Below are positions 12,942-25,029 of a stretch of 64,000 nucleotides of DNA, in pieces. A program made the translations under genes and the position numbers. Under the pieces are notes generated by a model. The model saw only the letters and a list, made by a program, of their open reading frames with translations, had not been told where the DNA came from and ran no database searches. Positions within the stretch are counted from its first letter, which is position 1, and each line of letters starts with the position of its first letter. The DNA is from Scatophagus argus. Its lineage: Eukaryota; Chordata; Actinopteri; Scatophagidae. The stretch covers positions 24,551,127 through 24,615,126 of the forward strand of contig NC_058495.1 in the NCBI RefSeq assembly GCF_020382885.2, read 5' to 3'.

Positions 12942-14851
12942 CATCTGTAAATATAAAAGCGCTCATGGTGATATTATGTAATAAAGCTCAACAGTCGGAG
13001 TCGGAGGTTGTCTGTTTTCCCTTTGGCTTATTTTACAAGCTAACCAGGAACTGGAAACCAAAGTATGACTGACAGGGTAGCTCCTGAACTGGACGGCTAC
13101 TGGAGTCTGATCCTGTCAGCCCGCCATCACTGACGCTGGAGGGGTTCAATAAACTACAGATTCAAGTCTGTGCTGCAAGGTGACATAATGTTGAACCACA
13201 CCTCCGACCCTGAAGCCAGCTGCCTTTCGGCAAATCAGGGAGCAACCAGCTTTTAAATCAAATGAAGAAGGAAGTGAAGTTCAGCAGGAGTCCCTGAACT
13301 TTTTGGCTCGTGAGCCCTGAAAACAAGCCGGTGTGACACCTGAGTGATTGTTTCCTCTCACGGTGTTCAATCTGAGTGGTTTAAAGACACTTGAAAAGGT
13401 GGAACATATCCAGTATTTCAGAGACGAGTCAAAAAATGATTTCAGCGTTTTCATTCCTGCAACCATTTCACAGAAGGCCATAACATAAACATACACACAT
13501 GCAACACACAAGTCTAAATCCAAAGCCACAGTAAGTTTAACATGAAGCCACAATTCACAAACCGACCTTCTAATCAACTAGCAAATCACACTGATTTACT
13601 GTTACGTTAAATTAACCACTTCTCATCGAAACACAGTGTGGTGTGTGTAGTTTGATGCAAAGATTTTCACTTGCCCCTCCTCCCTCACTCCGGTGGTTAC
13701 AACCTCACATTTAGGTTTCACTGGTGCTAATCTGTTAATTTCCTCGTCTCATTTCGGCCTCAGCATCTGACTGGACAATTAGCTCCACCGACTGTTTGTC
13801 TCAGTGAACAAACTCCTAATGTTTGATAAAGTTTGTGCTAAATTTGGACATGAACCTGACTTACGGGGCGGCATTTTCAGGGGCAAAGGACACGTCCTGA
13901 TCTGATCCCAGCATCTCGACGGTGACAAGCATCTCACCAGGGTTAGACAACCATGAGTGTAAACGATGTGTGTGATTGTGTTTTACTTCCTTATACACAA
14001 ATCAGCACCCTTCAAATCCATCACAGTGAACGTTTGACGTCTGACTTTATTGTTGTCAACTCACCATGATGCATTGGGCGGTTGCACAAATGTGGTTCGC
14101 TGATGAGCTGATGTTGTCACAAAATTGAATTGGAGGAGCATGTTTTCGACAAATGTGCTCAACTATGTCAAACCATCATCATGGTCAATTGAGCTGAGTT
14201 TTAGACATTTTTTGTGATTCATTTGTTGTGATTCCTCTGTGGAAGTGATTTCCATGAGCTTATAAAACTCAGAACAACCTCAGAGTGAGTCACTGTGGAT
14301 CAGAGGCAGACTAACGCCTGAATAAATCTGAATAAAACGATGGTGGACTCTTTTTTTGGCGTGTTTTGGTCCATGTTTGATCTTTTCCATTCTGCTGCAG
14401 AGGAAATGAACCAGCTTCAGACAACACGATGAGTCAAATTCAGCTGTCCGCTCTCTGAGGGAAGTACAGTCATTTCTAGAAGCGTCTGCATCAGTACAGG
14501 AAGTTCATCACTCAGTCACTCTGTCCAAAAACATTTCAGTCCACCTCTGTTCCCTGTTTTCTGTTCAAACCCACCTCCACTCGCTTTAATGTTGTCCATT
14601 TTATGAAGACAGCTGATGAGCTGATAATGACTGGAAAGAGTAGGACAAATTCACACACCCAACATTACACGTACACACTTGTATGGTATTGTTTGATTTC
14701 GTGAACAGGAGCACAACAGATTTAATTTTTAAAATGGGGTCCTCAAGGAGTTTAATCTGGCTTCATTTACAACAACTACTATCTGAACAAAACAGAAGCC
14801 AGCTGACTCTTATGGATACACTGGTTATTACTGACTTTATATCACATGTGT

Positions 14852-15037
14852 CAAACCGGTCCACAGGAGGGCCGGTGTGGCTGCAGGTTTTTGTGCCAAC
14901 CAACCAAGAGCACACCATTTGACCAATCAGCTGTCTGAAGACGGAGATCAGTTGATTAAATGAGTCAAGTCTGGTGTGCTGCTACTTGGTTGGAAAGAAA
15001 ACCTGCAGCCACACCGGCCCTCCTGTGGACCGGTTTG
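14852..15037. mobile_element. Palindromic MITE with perfect 39-bp inverted arms
   Basis: The arm at 14852-14890 (starting CAAACCGGTCCACAGGAGGG) is the exact reverse complement of the arm at 14999-15037, with about 108 bases between. Imperfect pairing continues inside (CCAACCAACCAAG against CTTGGTTGG). Flanks ACATGTGT and ACATGCCT could be an aged 8-bp target duplication, which would fit a hAT-type nonautonomous element. Confidence 0.7.
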
Positions 15038-15067
15038 ACATGCCTGCTTTATATAAAGATGGATGAC

Positions 15068-15200
15068 ATGGGAGCTCCCCTAAAGTGAAGCCAAATCATG
15101 TGGATCGCCCCCCGGTGGCTGGCTGCAGTACAGCTCATAAGCTCCTCCCCCTCCGTGTTAGCAGATGGGACACGGGTCAAACTAGAAACTCAAAGTACAC
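15068..15200. repeat. Interspersed teleost repeat (ATCGCCCCCCGGTGGCTGG block)
   Basis: The block from CCAAATCATGTGGATCGCCC through GATGGGACACGGGTCAAACT resembles a sequence I recognise as recurrent in fish genomes. No terminal structure or class can be assigned from this copy. It follows the palindromic MITE by about 30 bases. Confidence 0.4.
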
Positions 15201-16743
15201 ATCGAATAAATGACCCAAAGACGGCTCCTGTCATTTTATGTAGTTCTTATCACACTGATGTATGCTCAAGTGCCCATCTTCATCTTTTTAGTTTGGTTTT
15301 GATTAGTTATTTGATGTCATTGATGTCACAGCTGAGCGCGGCTCCTGATTGGGTCAGATGGGTCGTTATCAGCAGCTTTTTCACACTTTAGTCATCTTCA
15401 TATATCAGAAATTCTGCTCTACTGCACTTCAATCCTGGATGGAAAGAGTTTTCTGAGGCAGCTCCAGCTCTTTACTGCTCTGCTCTCACCTCTCACACTT
15501 CCCTAAAGAAAAGAGAAGTTCCAGGTAAAAGTGCAAGTCGAACTCGAAGCCACAAAGATTTCAGTCCTGCTAATCAGAGTGCTGAGTGTAAATTCATCAT
15601 GTCAGGAGACAAAGCTAGATCCAAATCATTTGATTGATAAGGCGTAAACGGAGCCTGTGTTGTGGCAAACAGAGGCTTTCTGAAAGTTAAACTCAGCTGT
15701 AGGCACACACACACTGACTGAAACACTGAGCTCAGCTGATTTGAGACAATACAGAGTTTCACTTTAAACACCAACTTTTAAATCAATGCTCAAACTGTGA
15801 TTATAGTCAGCACGAAGTGAACCCATGGAGCCAAATCAGGGGCAAAAGTTTCACTAATTTGAAAAAAAAAAGAATTGAATTTGAAAGTTGAAATTTCGAT
15901 TTTGAACTTACAACTAAAAACACGTGTAGGAAAAGTTTGCAACAGAGAAAGCCGCAAAGTATTGGCTAGCAGCAGTAGCAGTGTTACGTTCATTCATTCA
16001 TTCATTCATTCATACACTTTGTTCTTATGCACCAGCAGCAGCACACCTGCAGAAAATGGTTCAGGTGAGTGTCTGTGAGGTACAACAACGTGTGAGAATT
16101 CGGTGTCACGCTGGATTTACTTAGCGGCTAACACCTGACGTGTGGTCCTCAGTCGTTCAGTCACACTGGAGCAAACAGTCCACAAAAACAGTTTGCCTCA
16201 TCTTCTCTGTATGATTCCTGAACCTTTACGTTTCCCTCCCGGCTTTAGTCTGTCAGTATGTGAAGTACACTTACTTACTTGGACAGAATTCCTCCCCCTG
16301 CGAGCACACAGCTGGTAGCTTTCATGGTAAAACTCTTTTTTGTGTGATGTTAAATTTTAAATCTCCATGTTTAGATGTGGAGCTATGGGCTGCTTCACGC
16401 TTAAATATCATCATTTAAATTCCGCAGAGACAACAGTCGTCTGTGCGCTGGACATCCGAAAAATGACCGCCTTCCAGCCAGACGAAGGCCGCTTTTAACC
16501 TGGATGTCTAGACGTCCCTGGAATCACTGAATTAGGGCTTATTTTGTCGTGGCGGCGCAGTTCGCCACCTACTGAACCAGGAAGAGCTTAGAGAGCAGAG
16601 GAGGAACTAACTGATTGCTTTCAGCTGAGTTTTCTGAGTAATCCACTGAGAATCTGGTGCTTCACTGCTCTACTTTCACAAACCAACACATCTGGTCAGC
16701 AGAACCCCTGACTACGCCTTTTCCTTTTTACTACCAGCAAGCA

Positions 16744-16774
<31 letters not shown>

Positions 16775-16919
16775 TCCCAAAGCTAACATCCGTGGCCGGT
16801 TGATCCCAGCTGATGGAGCAGCAGTTTGCACTGATGGCATCATAATCCAGAGACAGGAAGTTGGTGGATGAGTGTGTGAAAACAGTGCCACAGCACACAC
16901 ACACACACACACACACACA
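16744..16919. repeat. Inverted pair of (GT)n and (AC)n microsatellites
   Basis: (GT)14 at 16744-16771 and (AC)13 at 16894-16919 face each other across about 120 bases, so a transcript could fold into a stem. Confidence 0.85.
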
Positions 16920-18146
16920 GCTGACATAGAGGGAAAATACGAACACACTTTAAACCTCAGAATGGGTCATAGGTTTGTATTTTTTTTATTCCTTTTTATT
17001 TTTCTTGGGTGGTTAAACGAGTGTGAAAGCCTGAATCACAATCATCAGTGGGTCTGAGTGAATCAGTGTGTGCTGCTCACAGGCCTACAGAGAAATACAC
17101 TTTAACCATTTTAAACAACAAAATAAACAGAAAGTCCAATAAGCCAACGTATTGGAGACTCGAGTGTTTTTGGTCCAACTCTGTATAGTATTTTTACTGT
17201 TCATATTATTGCACAGCACTTACATGCACAGTAAGGACTGAACCATTTCTACTCTTCACATTTCCATCAGTGATAAAGAAACTGGACTCGTGGGAGAACT
17301 GGTCCTGAAGAGCCAGGACTTCATCACCCAGAGACGTGCTTTAAGCTTGCTGTTTGCTTTCACAGCACTGCGGCTTCTGAGCTGTGAGCTCCTGCCGTGA
17401 GCCGAATACGGCAAATGAAGACGGTGGCGCCGCAACAGGAACTCTGGTGGGGATTTTGTCTTCTCGACGATCAACAACACGATCATCCAAGGAACCTCCC
17501 CGCTGGCTGATGAAGACCGGGGAAGACGTGAGGGGAGGAAGACTCGTCAGTGGGATCACAAGTGTTTCCGCGCTCAATCATCTTATCTCATCTGTTTACA
17601 CACCAGTGCCAGTAAGCTCGCCGGCCCTCTGGGAGTGGGAAGGATGCTTCAGGAATCCACTTCAGCCGCTCCAAATAACACCAGAAGACTGAAACAAGTG
17701 CACGTTTTTCTTCCCCAAAGAGAGGGAGGCATCCGAACCCAGCAGCTGACGTAATGAGAACAGGACATCAGAGACTCCGAGAGGCCTTCCGATAAAATAT
17801 CTGCAGTCTGTTTCTGTTCTCCGAAGCTCTGAATGTTGCGCAACTTTATGTGAAAAGTTGTGTCTGATTGGAGGTCACTGCAACAAGGCGAGAGCGAGGA
17901 CGGGCGGAGACGGCGCGCTCACACGTCCACTGTGAAAGAGACGTCCGAATCGTCCGTATGGTTTGTGTTATCAGAGCTGAAGTTTTTATCTGAACTGCAC
18001 TTTGACAAGCTAACAGGCTTTTTTATTTGTTTTAATCTTTGCTTCTGAATCCCACAGACAGAAAGCTGGCAAGAAAGTTTGCTTTTTAATCATTTCCAGC
18101 CTCCTTCACTTCAGTCTCTCATTAACATCACCACAAAACACCCTGA

Positions 18147-18231
18147 ACACACACACACACACACAGACAGACAAACTCTGTCTCACCCTCTGCTCATCAG
18201 TCTGTGGTGTGTGTGTGTGTGTGTGTGTGTG
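18147..18231. repeat. Inverted (AC)n/(GT)n pair with a short loop
   Basis: (AC)9 at 18147-18164 and (GT)12 at 18207-18231 are separated by 42 bases; the spacer also holds AGACAGACA. A third run, (GT)17, lies at 18344-18378. Confidence 0.85.
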
Positions 18232-18339
18232 GACTGAAACGCGGTCCAGGTACTGAGAATTTCAGCAGAAAATTATTTCATGATGATGTTTGGTTAAGGC
18301 TGCAGTCTGTTATGTGTATGAACAAATACACAACCTTAT

Positions 18340-18384
<45 letters not shown>

Positions 18385-19174
18385 GGTATCTACTACATGA
18401 TAATAATGTGGTCTAAGATCCGTTAATGTCCACTTGTGAAATTTGAGACAGAGTCTGTCCTGTGTTTGTCTTTGGGCGAAGAAGCGCTTCGTTTGGTTAA
18501 TAATGTGGTGGCTTGCGTCTGCATTCTGCTGTCAGGTCTTTCCTACACCTTTAATCACATTGTTCATCACATCTGTACAGCTGTTTGTGTTTCGAGACAT
18601 TTGAGACACTGAAACACGTCTTATAAGTTGAAATAAGAAGAATGAAGAAAAGTGTCATTTCGGTATTGGATGCTGAAAGTCAGGTGTCGCGTCGGCACCC
18701 CTGTGGCAAAGCGAGACCGTCTTCCACCCGGTTCTCTACTTCAACCTTCAGACCTGCTGCCGTCTTGCTCTCCACCAAATGTCCATCCAACCACACGCCT
18801 GGTCTCACTTCACTTCTCGTCTGACCTGCAGTTACCTGGGACCACCCCCGCCCACCTGCCCACCTGTGTCTCAATCCCTCGTCAGCCACCATTTTCGCTT
18901 CCTTTGTTCCTTTTCAGCTCGTTCAAGTCAAGCTCCTCTCCTGAGAAAGACATACTAAGCTAGAACTCAAAACCTCAAATTAAATCTTAATCCTAAATCC
19001 AGAACACATTTCAAACACATTTTAAACCAAAAACCATAGAGATACACAGAGACCCAAACCTCAAATCCTCACCCAAAAACCCACGAACCCTACACTCTTT
19101 CAATCTGGAAATTACAACCTAAACCTAAAAGTAGTCCTTCAACTATCAGGCTGGTTTTACATCCACAGCGTCAG

Positions 19175-19300
19175 CAGCTGTAAGTGCTCTTAGGCAAGGC
19201 ACTGAACCTTCACACGACGCCACCCGAATGAATGACAGCAGGCTAATATGGTCATGTGGGCCGAAAGCACTTGTGCACTTTGACAGAAATTCTCTTTATC
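19175..19300 (+). mobile_element. Possible SINE core fragment
   Basis: The block CTTAGGCAAGGCACTGAACC resembles the fish SINE core seen at 53420-53440. The flanks are not clearly SINE-like, so this is tentative. Confidence 0.3.
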
Positions 19301-20113
19301 TCAGCGTCAATCCGAGGCTGCACTTTACACTCTAAACACACCTGAAAGTAGAAATAAGATGCTGTTGTGCTCTATTGTCTACTGAGAGAAAACAATTACT
19401 CTGTCCAGGCTACAAAAATCTTTCCACTTAGCCCTTTTTAATAACGCAAAACGCTGGAAGATTTACGTTCGGCTGAGTGCAATAGCTCAGAAGAAAGCAG
19501 TAAAAATGTCCACAATATTAACAAGCTGCTGGATCCGCACCAAAACTTGTGGTTCGTCCTTGATTTGTTCTTTTGGCCCTTGGCTGAATGTTCCGTCGTT
19601 TTTCACTGGAACGGGATCGTCTGGTGCGGGAAAACCTTTACTCAAACACTGCGCTCGGGTATTTGTATTTGAAATACCGCCTTGTACTTTAACTACATTA
19701 GATTTCACATTGAAATATTGTGCATTTACTTTATTTACTGTGGCAGTCGACGTCACTTGTCGCTTTCAGCGTTTCACATACAAAGCGGCGTTTTGATTCA
19801 TCCGGGAGCCTAACAATAACAACATGCTGTGCATTTCACTCAGGTAAAAACATAACGTAACGACCCCACATGGGATCAGAAACCTGCCCCCCCCGTGAAC
19901 CCGCCATGAGAGGACCGAAAATGTTCACGTGGTGGATATGACACACACACACAGCACTATGGCATAGACAGATAATTATATTTCCAGTATCAAAATATTC
20001 TCTGTGGACTGTAATGCTGGACTGCTCAGCCTTGCGTGGCTCTGACACACACACACACACACGCACAGGAAGTTACTCAAGCTGCCTGTAATTTCATTCA
20101 GATGCTCTGCTCT

Positions 20114-20120
<7 letters not shown>

Positions 20121-20202
<82 letters not shown>
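20121..20202. repeat. (GT)n-(AG)n compound microsatellite
   Basis: About 16 GT units followed by about 23 AG units. The AG part is a pure purine tract. CTCF-like GCCACTAGATGGC lies about 25 bases further right. Confidence 0.95.
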
Positions 20203-20203
<1 letters not shown>

Positions 20204-20225
20204 CCACTGAGTTGAAGTGTGTGGT

Positions 20226-20238
20226 CGCCATCTAGTGG
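20226..20238 (-). promoter_or_regulatory. CTCF-like motif CCACTAGATGGCG
   Basis: On the minus strand the 13 bases fit the core CCASYAGRKGGCR at every position. Confidence 0.45.
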
Positions 20239-21094
20239 CTGACAGCAGAAATTCACGTTATTAGTCTCGGGATTTGCAGTTTGAATGAAGGGTAAAGAAG
20301 TAAGTTCTGCTTCAGTCAGACAAACACGCCTCAGTTTGTCTTCAGGGGGGTCAGAGGTCAGCCAGGGGCCACACCTTGACCTCTGGGGGGTCCCTCACGT
20401 AAACAGGGGAAACTCTTCGCTTTGTTTCTGCGTTGTGAAAGGCCTCGCTGTCCTGCGGCGGAGATGAGAGGGCGTGTGGATGAAGCAGCAGGAAGCAGCA
20501 CGACTGCACCACTACAGTCGGGATGTTTCACTTCCCCTCTTGTGTTTTATCGCGTTGAGACGATGTCATTTATTCGACAGGCATCTTTTTGGGACTCTGG
20601 TTTCAAGACCTCAACAGTTTCTCATAAAACTAAGTCGCATTGGTCTCTGATGTTATCATGACTCAGACTTTGACCTCTGGGGGTCTCTGATGCTAACCTG
20701 CTGAAGAATTTCTTTAATGATCCTGCTGTAAACGTGATTTAGTTTGAACTTTTCAGATTACGTCTTAACGTTAAAACTAAAATAAAGAGGCGGCACAAAG
20801 TGTGGAGCTGGTGTATTCAACATTTATTTTCTGTCATTTTAAAAACTGTTTGAGGACAATCAAAATATAAATACATTTCTCTCTCACAGTCACCCACACA
20901 CACACACACACACACACACAACCCCTGCCCCTGATTTAGATGTTAAAAGGTGCAACAATCCACCATCGACTGACTGCATCATCCAGATTTCTGAGGCTGC
21001 TTCAACACAGAGAGAGAAGAACTACGGGACACTTCTGATAGCTTGTGATCAATACTCTGACGTGTTCAACGTGAGCTGCAGCAGTCGCACGAGC

Positions 21095-21096
<2 letters not shown>

Positions 21097-21145
<49 letters not shown>
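21097..21145. repeat. (CA)24 microsatellite
   Basis: One of the longest uninterrupted CA runs in the window. Confidence 0.95.
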
Positions 21146-21148
<3 letters not shown>

Positions 21149-23111
21149 TTCACCTCCAGGATGAACTTCTTCACGACGTCAGACAAACGACCGACTGTCA
21201 TTAAATCCATTAAAAAAAGGAGGTTCGATCCAAGGCTGCAAACCGTCCTCGAGCGCCTTCAGAGTTCGCAGGTCAAGAAACAAACTGTGACGTGTTTGAG
21301 TGAATGTGCATCATTACTGGGACCAAATCCTTCAGTGGGGAGGAGGTGACGACACTGCATCACAGACAGACAGACAGAAACAGGAGAACCACCTGAACCA
21401 CCTGAACAGGTGACTTGTGGAAACACCAGCGACTTTCCAGCTGCTCAGGAAGCACCACTTATTCAATGTTTCCTGTCGATTCAAAGAGAAGCAAACAAAA
21501 AGGTCAAACAGTCTCTCTTGCGGCTTCTCACACGGGGAGACTTTGGTTGTTTTTGACACCGAGGACCTTTAGATTCTGGGCAGTTGGCCGGACAGAACGA
21601 GACCCGTGAAGGGTCAGTCTGGGTCCGTGGGGCAGTTCTAGACCTCCTCTGACGGTTCACAGACCGAATGACCGAGCAGAAGAGATTAATGCATCCTGCA
21701 CTGACACTATCGACGGGATCTGGAAGCTCTGAACAGTTTTTGGACTTCCAAAACCTTTCTTGAAAACAGCAATGAAAAACTACCACATGATGAAGGGGGG
21801 CAAAAAAATGGTGTAAAATGGTCAGCTGTGATAAAAGCTACGGTGGATTTACTGTTAATGAGACAACACGTGCCAAACATCAACCACCTCAGGCCGCTCG
21901 GGACGGTCGGCTAAGAATAGACGCAGAGAGGCGAAGATCAAACCCGGCAGAACATCTGGCTCTCATGTGGTGACTCAACATGTGAGTCAGGAATAAAGTG
22001 AGAATCAACCCGACATTTACGCGCTGTCTTCTTGTGGCCTGCAGCTTCCTGCTGCCTCCCTGTCGGCCCTGTCATTACCGGACAGTTTCTGGATGAGAAT
22101 AAGACTTCTGAGAGACTCGCAGGCCCACAGGAGGAGATCAGCCTCTGAGGCAACGGGCCGTGTAATCATCCCTCAACATCCCCAACACCAACACCAACCA
22201 AATTAAAAAAAATATATATATGTTTTAACAGCAGTGTAAAAGGGCAGACTGTGCTCTATTGTCCCGCAGAAGTAAAGAAAGCGACAGGCAGAGGAGAAGC
22301 AGCCCTTTTCCTTTAAAAAACCAAAACAAAGTCATCTAGTTAACCTGACTGTGTTTTCAACACTGACGCGGTGCTGTGCAACACTCAGTCCGGCGGGATT
22401 CGTCACGTGTTTAGTCGTTTCCTTCCTTTCTCTGAGGCAGCGGTGGACGTGTCTGTACAGTATTTACACGCCTGAATACATAACAAAAAAAATGGAGGTA
22501 AAAAATACTAATAATAATGATAATAATAATCAGATTTCCAAATCGCCGCATGATCACAATGAGGGAGAAGTCAGTCAAAGGGTCGTTTTGTCAGACGTCT
22601 CCTCGATTTCAACACATTTTCCTGACAACATCAGCAGAAAGAAGAAAGAAAAGCAGAAATCACGGGGGGGCTAAAGTGACTTTTTCTCTTTTTCTCCATT
22701 CGAGGTTAATTTTCCAGTCCAGTGAACTGAAGTCAGAGCTGGGGGGGGCAAAGAAACTGAGCCGAGATACGAGAAAATCTGGCTGCGGCTCGTCGGTTTT
22801 GTCTCAGCCGCCACTAAAACACTGAGGGAATTTGGCTTCTTAAACATCTGAATGGCTCTCAACTTCTGATTATGTCAAGTCAGTTTGCCTCTCAGTCAGT
22901 GTCAAATCCCATTGCTTTTAAAGCCACTGTGTGTAGGATTTATGCTGACCAGCTGGATCGTGAAGCGGACAAAATCCAACCTGATTATCAGGACCGACTG
23001 CACCAGCCTTCATCGAGATCGTCGCCTTCTTCTTGCTTTTTTTAACTTTCAAAATCCTACAGACAGTGGCTTGAAATCAGGTGAGGACAAAAGTCTGCAG
23101 GTGTAGTTTTG

Positions 23112-23274
23112 TTAGAGGTCCAGTGTGGAGAAGGCAGGAGGCAGAAATGAAATATCATATTCAAAATTATGTTTTCATTAATGTGTAATCATCGTTGTTT
23201 TCTCTTCCTTCACTTTCACTTGCAATCTGCAGCCTCGCCACCAGGTGTCACTAAGCCCCACACTGGACCTTTAA
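23112..23274. mobile_element. Short MITE with TTARAGGTCCAGTGTG ends
   Basis: Left end TTAGAGGTCCAGTGTG and right end CACACTGGACCTTTAA are inverted repeats of each other with one mismatch. The right part also has GCAATCTGCAGCCTCGCCAC. It belongs with the longer copy at 51881-52195. Confidence 0.6.
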
Positions 23275-25013
23275 AGAGCCTTGGTTTTAAAAATCTTAAA
23301 AACTTTTAAGGATTTTTAAGGATGTTTTTGTACAACACGTCTTTAAAGGAACACATCACCCAAAAGGTGCTTCATGTCGTCTACTTACAACTTGAGACCT
23401 GAAGCACCAGAGGAATCCTCCATCAGAGCTCCGACCGGTGGAGAACGTTTCTCTGATGTTCTTCACGTTCTCAGCAGAAACACGAGATCAAAAAATGTCG
23501 AGCTGCTTGTTTAGCAGGATACGTTACATTACAGGTTCTGCTCAGCTTTGGACTAAAGCTGCATTTTCCCCCCACGAAAGTTAGGTTCTCAATTTGACAA
23601 GCAATGAACTGTTTACGTGATTTTACTGTTGAAACTGAAGACAACATTTTGAGCTGTGGGAAATCCCGAGGAGGGTTTTTCACAATTTTCTGACATTTTG
23701 CAGGTCAAACGACTAATTGTGAAAATAACGGGCTGATTAATTGATAATGAAAATAAATGTTAGCAGCTCTACTTCGCACTCGAGTCTTCATCTGGTCGGG
23801 ATTTCAGTTCAGGTTGCTGTATTTTAACACTTGAACACTAAATTAAACTAAAAAAATCAGACATAAAGAGTGCAAGCGGACTGAACTTAAAGGACAAGGC
23901 AGGTGACAATCTTACTGTCTCTCACACACTCTCTCACACACACACATCCCATGAAAAAAAACAAAAAAGCTGGATCACATCTGTGGCCCACTGAGTCCTG
24001 CTGGAAAACCTCAGGATTTTGTCACTGCAGTTTTTAGCAAATGTTACTCGAACAAGATGAAATGGTGCATTCGCTGGGGGACTATTTTGAGCTGCGGATT
24101 ACTACGCATTTGGCACTCGGTTGAGTTTTTCCAGCAGTGGGACGGTGCATGTGGGATTGAGTCAGAATAAACTACAGTGAGAGTGTGTGTGTGTGTGTTC
24201 ACAGTAATGACGGGACATGTCACTCAGTGCAACAGCGTGACTCACTGATGTGTTTTTAACAGTTCTGGGACAACAAAGGAGCTCGATGGCACAGAGGATT
24301 TTTTTTTCATGGGATTTGCTGACATTAAGTATAAAATATCACCAAACTTATCCAGGGTTAAGTTGTTTTATGATTCAGTAAATTTTGATCATGAAGCAAC
24401 CTTCTTTTAATCACGAGAAAACATTTGTGTCCTGCCAGGCTTTCGGTGATTCGGCTTACAGAAATGCGAGAGCGAACATTTTTTCCGTGGGGCGAGAAGC
24501 TGATACGAAGACTAAAGATTTTGGGTGACGTATTCCTTTAAAAAGCCTCCATTCCCCCTCTGGAACAAAGGCTCGACCGCAGATCGTCTAACGGACATTC
24601 AGTGCGGCGAGCTGAGTGTCTGCCGCCGCTGCAGCAGGATGTAAACGTGACTCTTTCTACGTGAAGAAGCTTCTAGATGCTGAGTCTCATTCTCTGCTCG
24701 AGCTCAATCCCAAAAAGTCTCATCAGTCAATTGCGGACTCGGACTCTGACTCTGTCCCCGTTGGCATCAAACTTAACAGCGGAGAGCAAAATCCTCTCCT
24801 GTGCAGCAAAAGGAGAGACAGAGGAATTAAAAACTTGGCCGATTTAAAACCTCTCTGTCTCCCTCTGAATCTCTCTCATCCACTGTGACAGAAGACAGAC
24901 AGACGGAAGGAAAACAAGCTGCTCTGCTTCTGTTTCCAAACCTCTGCCTCCCTCTGTCTGTCTGTCTGTCGTTCTCCGTGTCCGTGTCTTGGTCTGTGTT
25001 GCACCGTTGGAGG

Positions 25014-25029
25014 CCAGCGGGGGGCGCTG
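25014..25029 (+). promoter_or_regulatory. CTCF-like motif next to the ergic3 stop codon
   Basis: CCAGCGGGGGGCGCTG matches the vertebrate CTCF core closely (one A-to-G difference). It touches the ergic3 stop codon (25030-25032) and lies in the 3' UTR. Confidence 0.45.

Larger units (their letters stand above)
12286..25029. other. Gene-poor stretch downstream of ergic3
   Basis: No coding exon recognised. Repeats and inverted repeats are listed separately. The right part probably includes the ergic3 3' untranslated region, but no AATAAA lies close to the stop codon on the minus strand; the nearest clear ones are at about 20569 and 20823-20828, so the end of the transcript is unresolved. Confidence 0.5.

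Noticed and set aside
18642..18963. Possible LTR-retrotransposon remnant rich in CCACC/CACCTG
   Set aside because: It vaguely resembles retroelement untranslated sequence but no LTR ends, primer-binding site or coding part was found.
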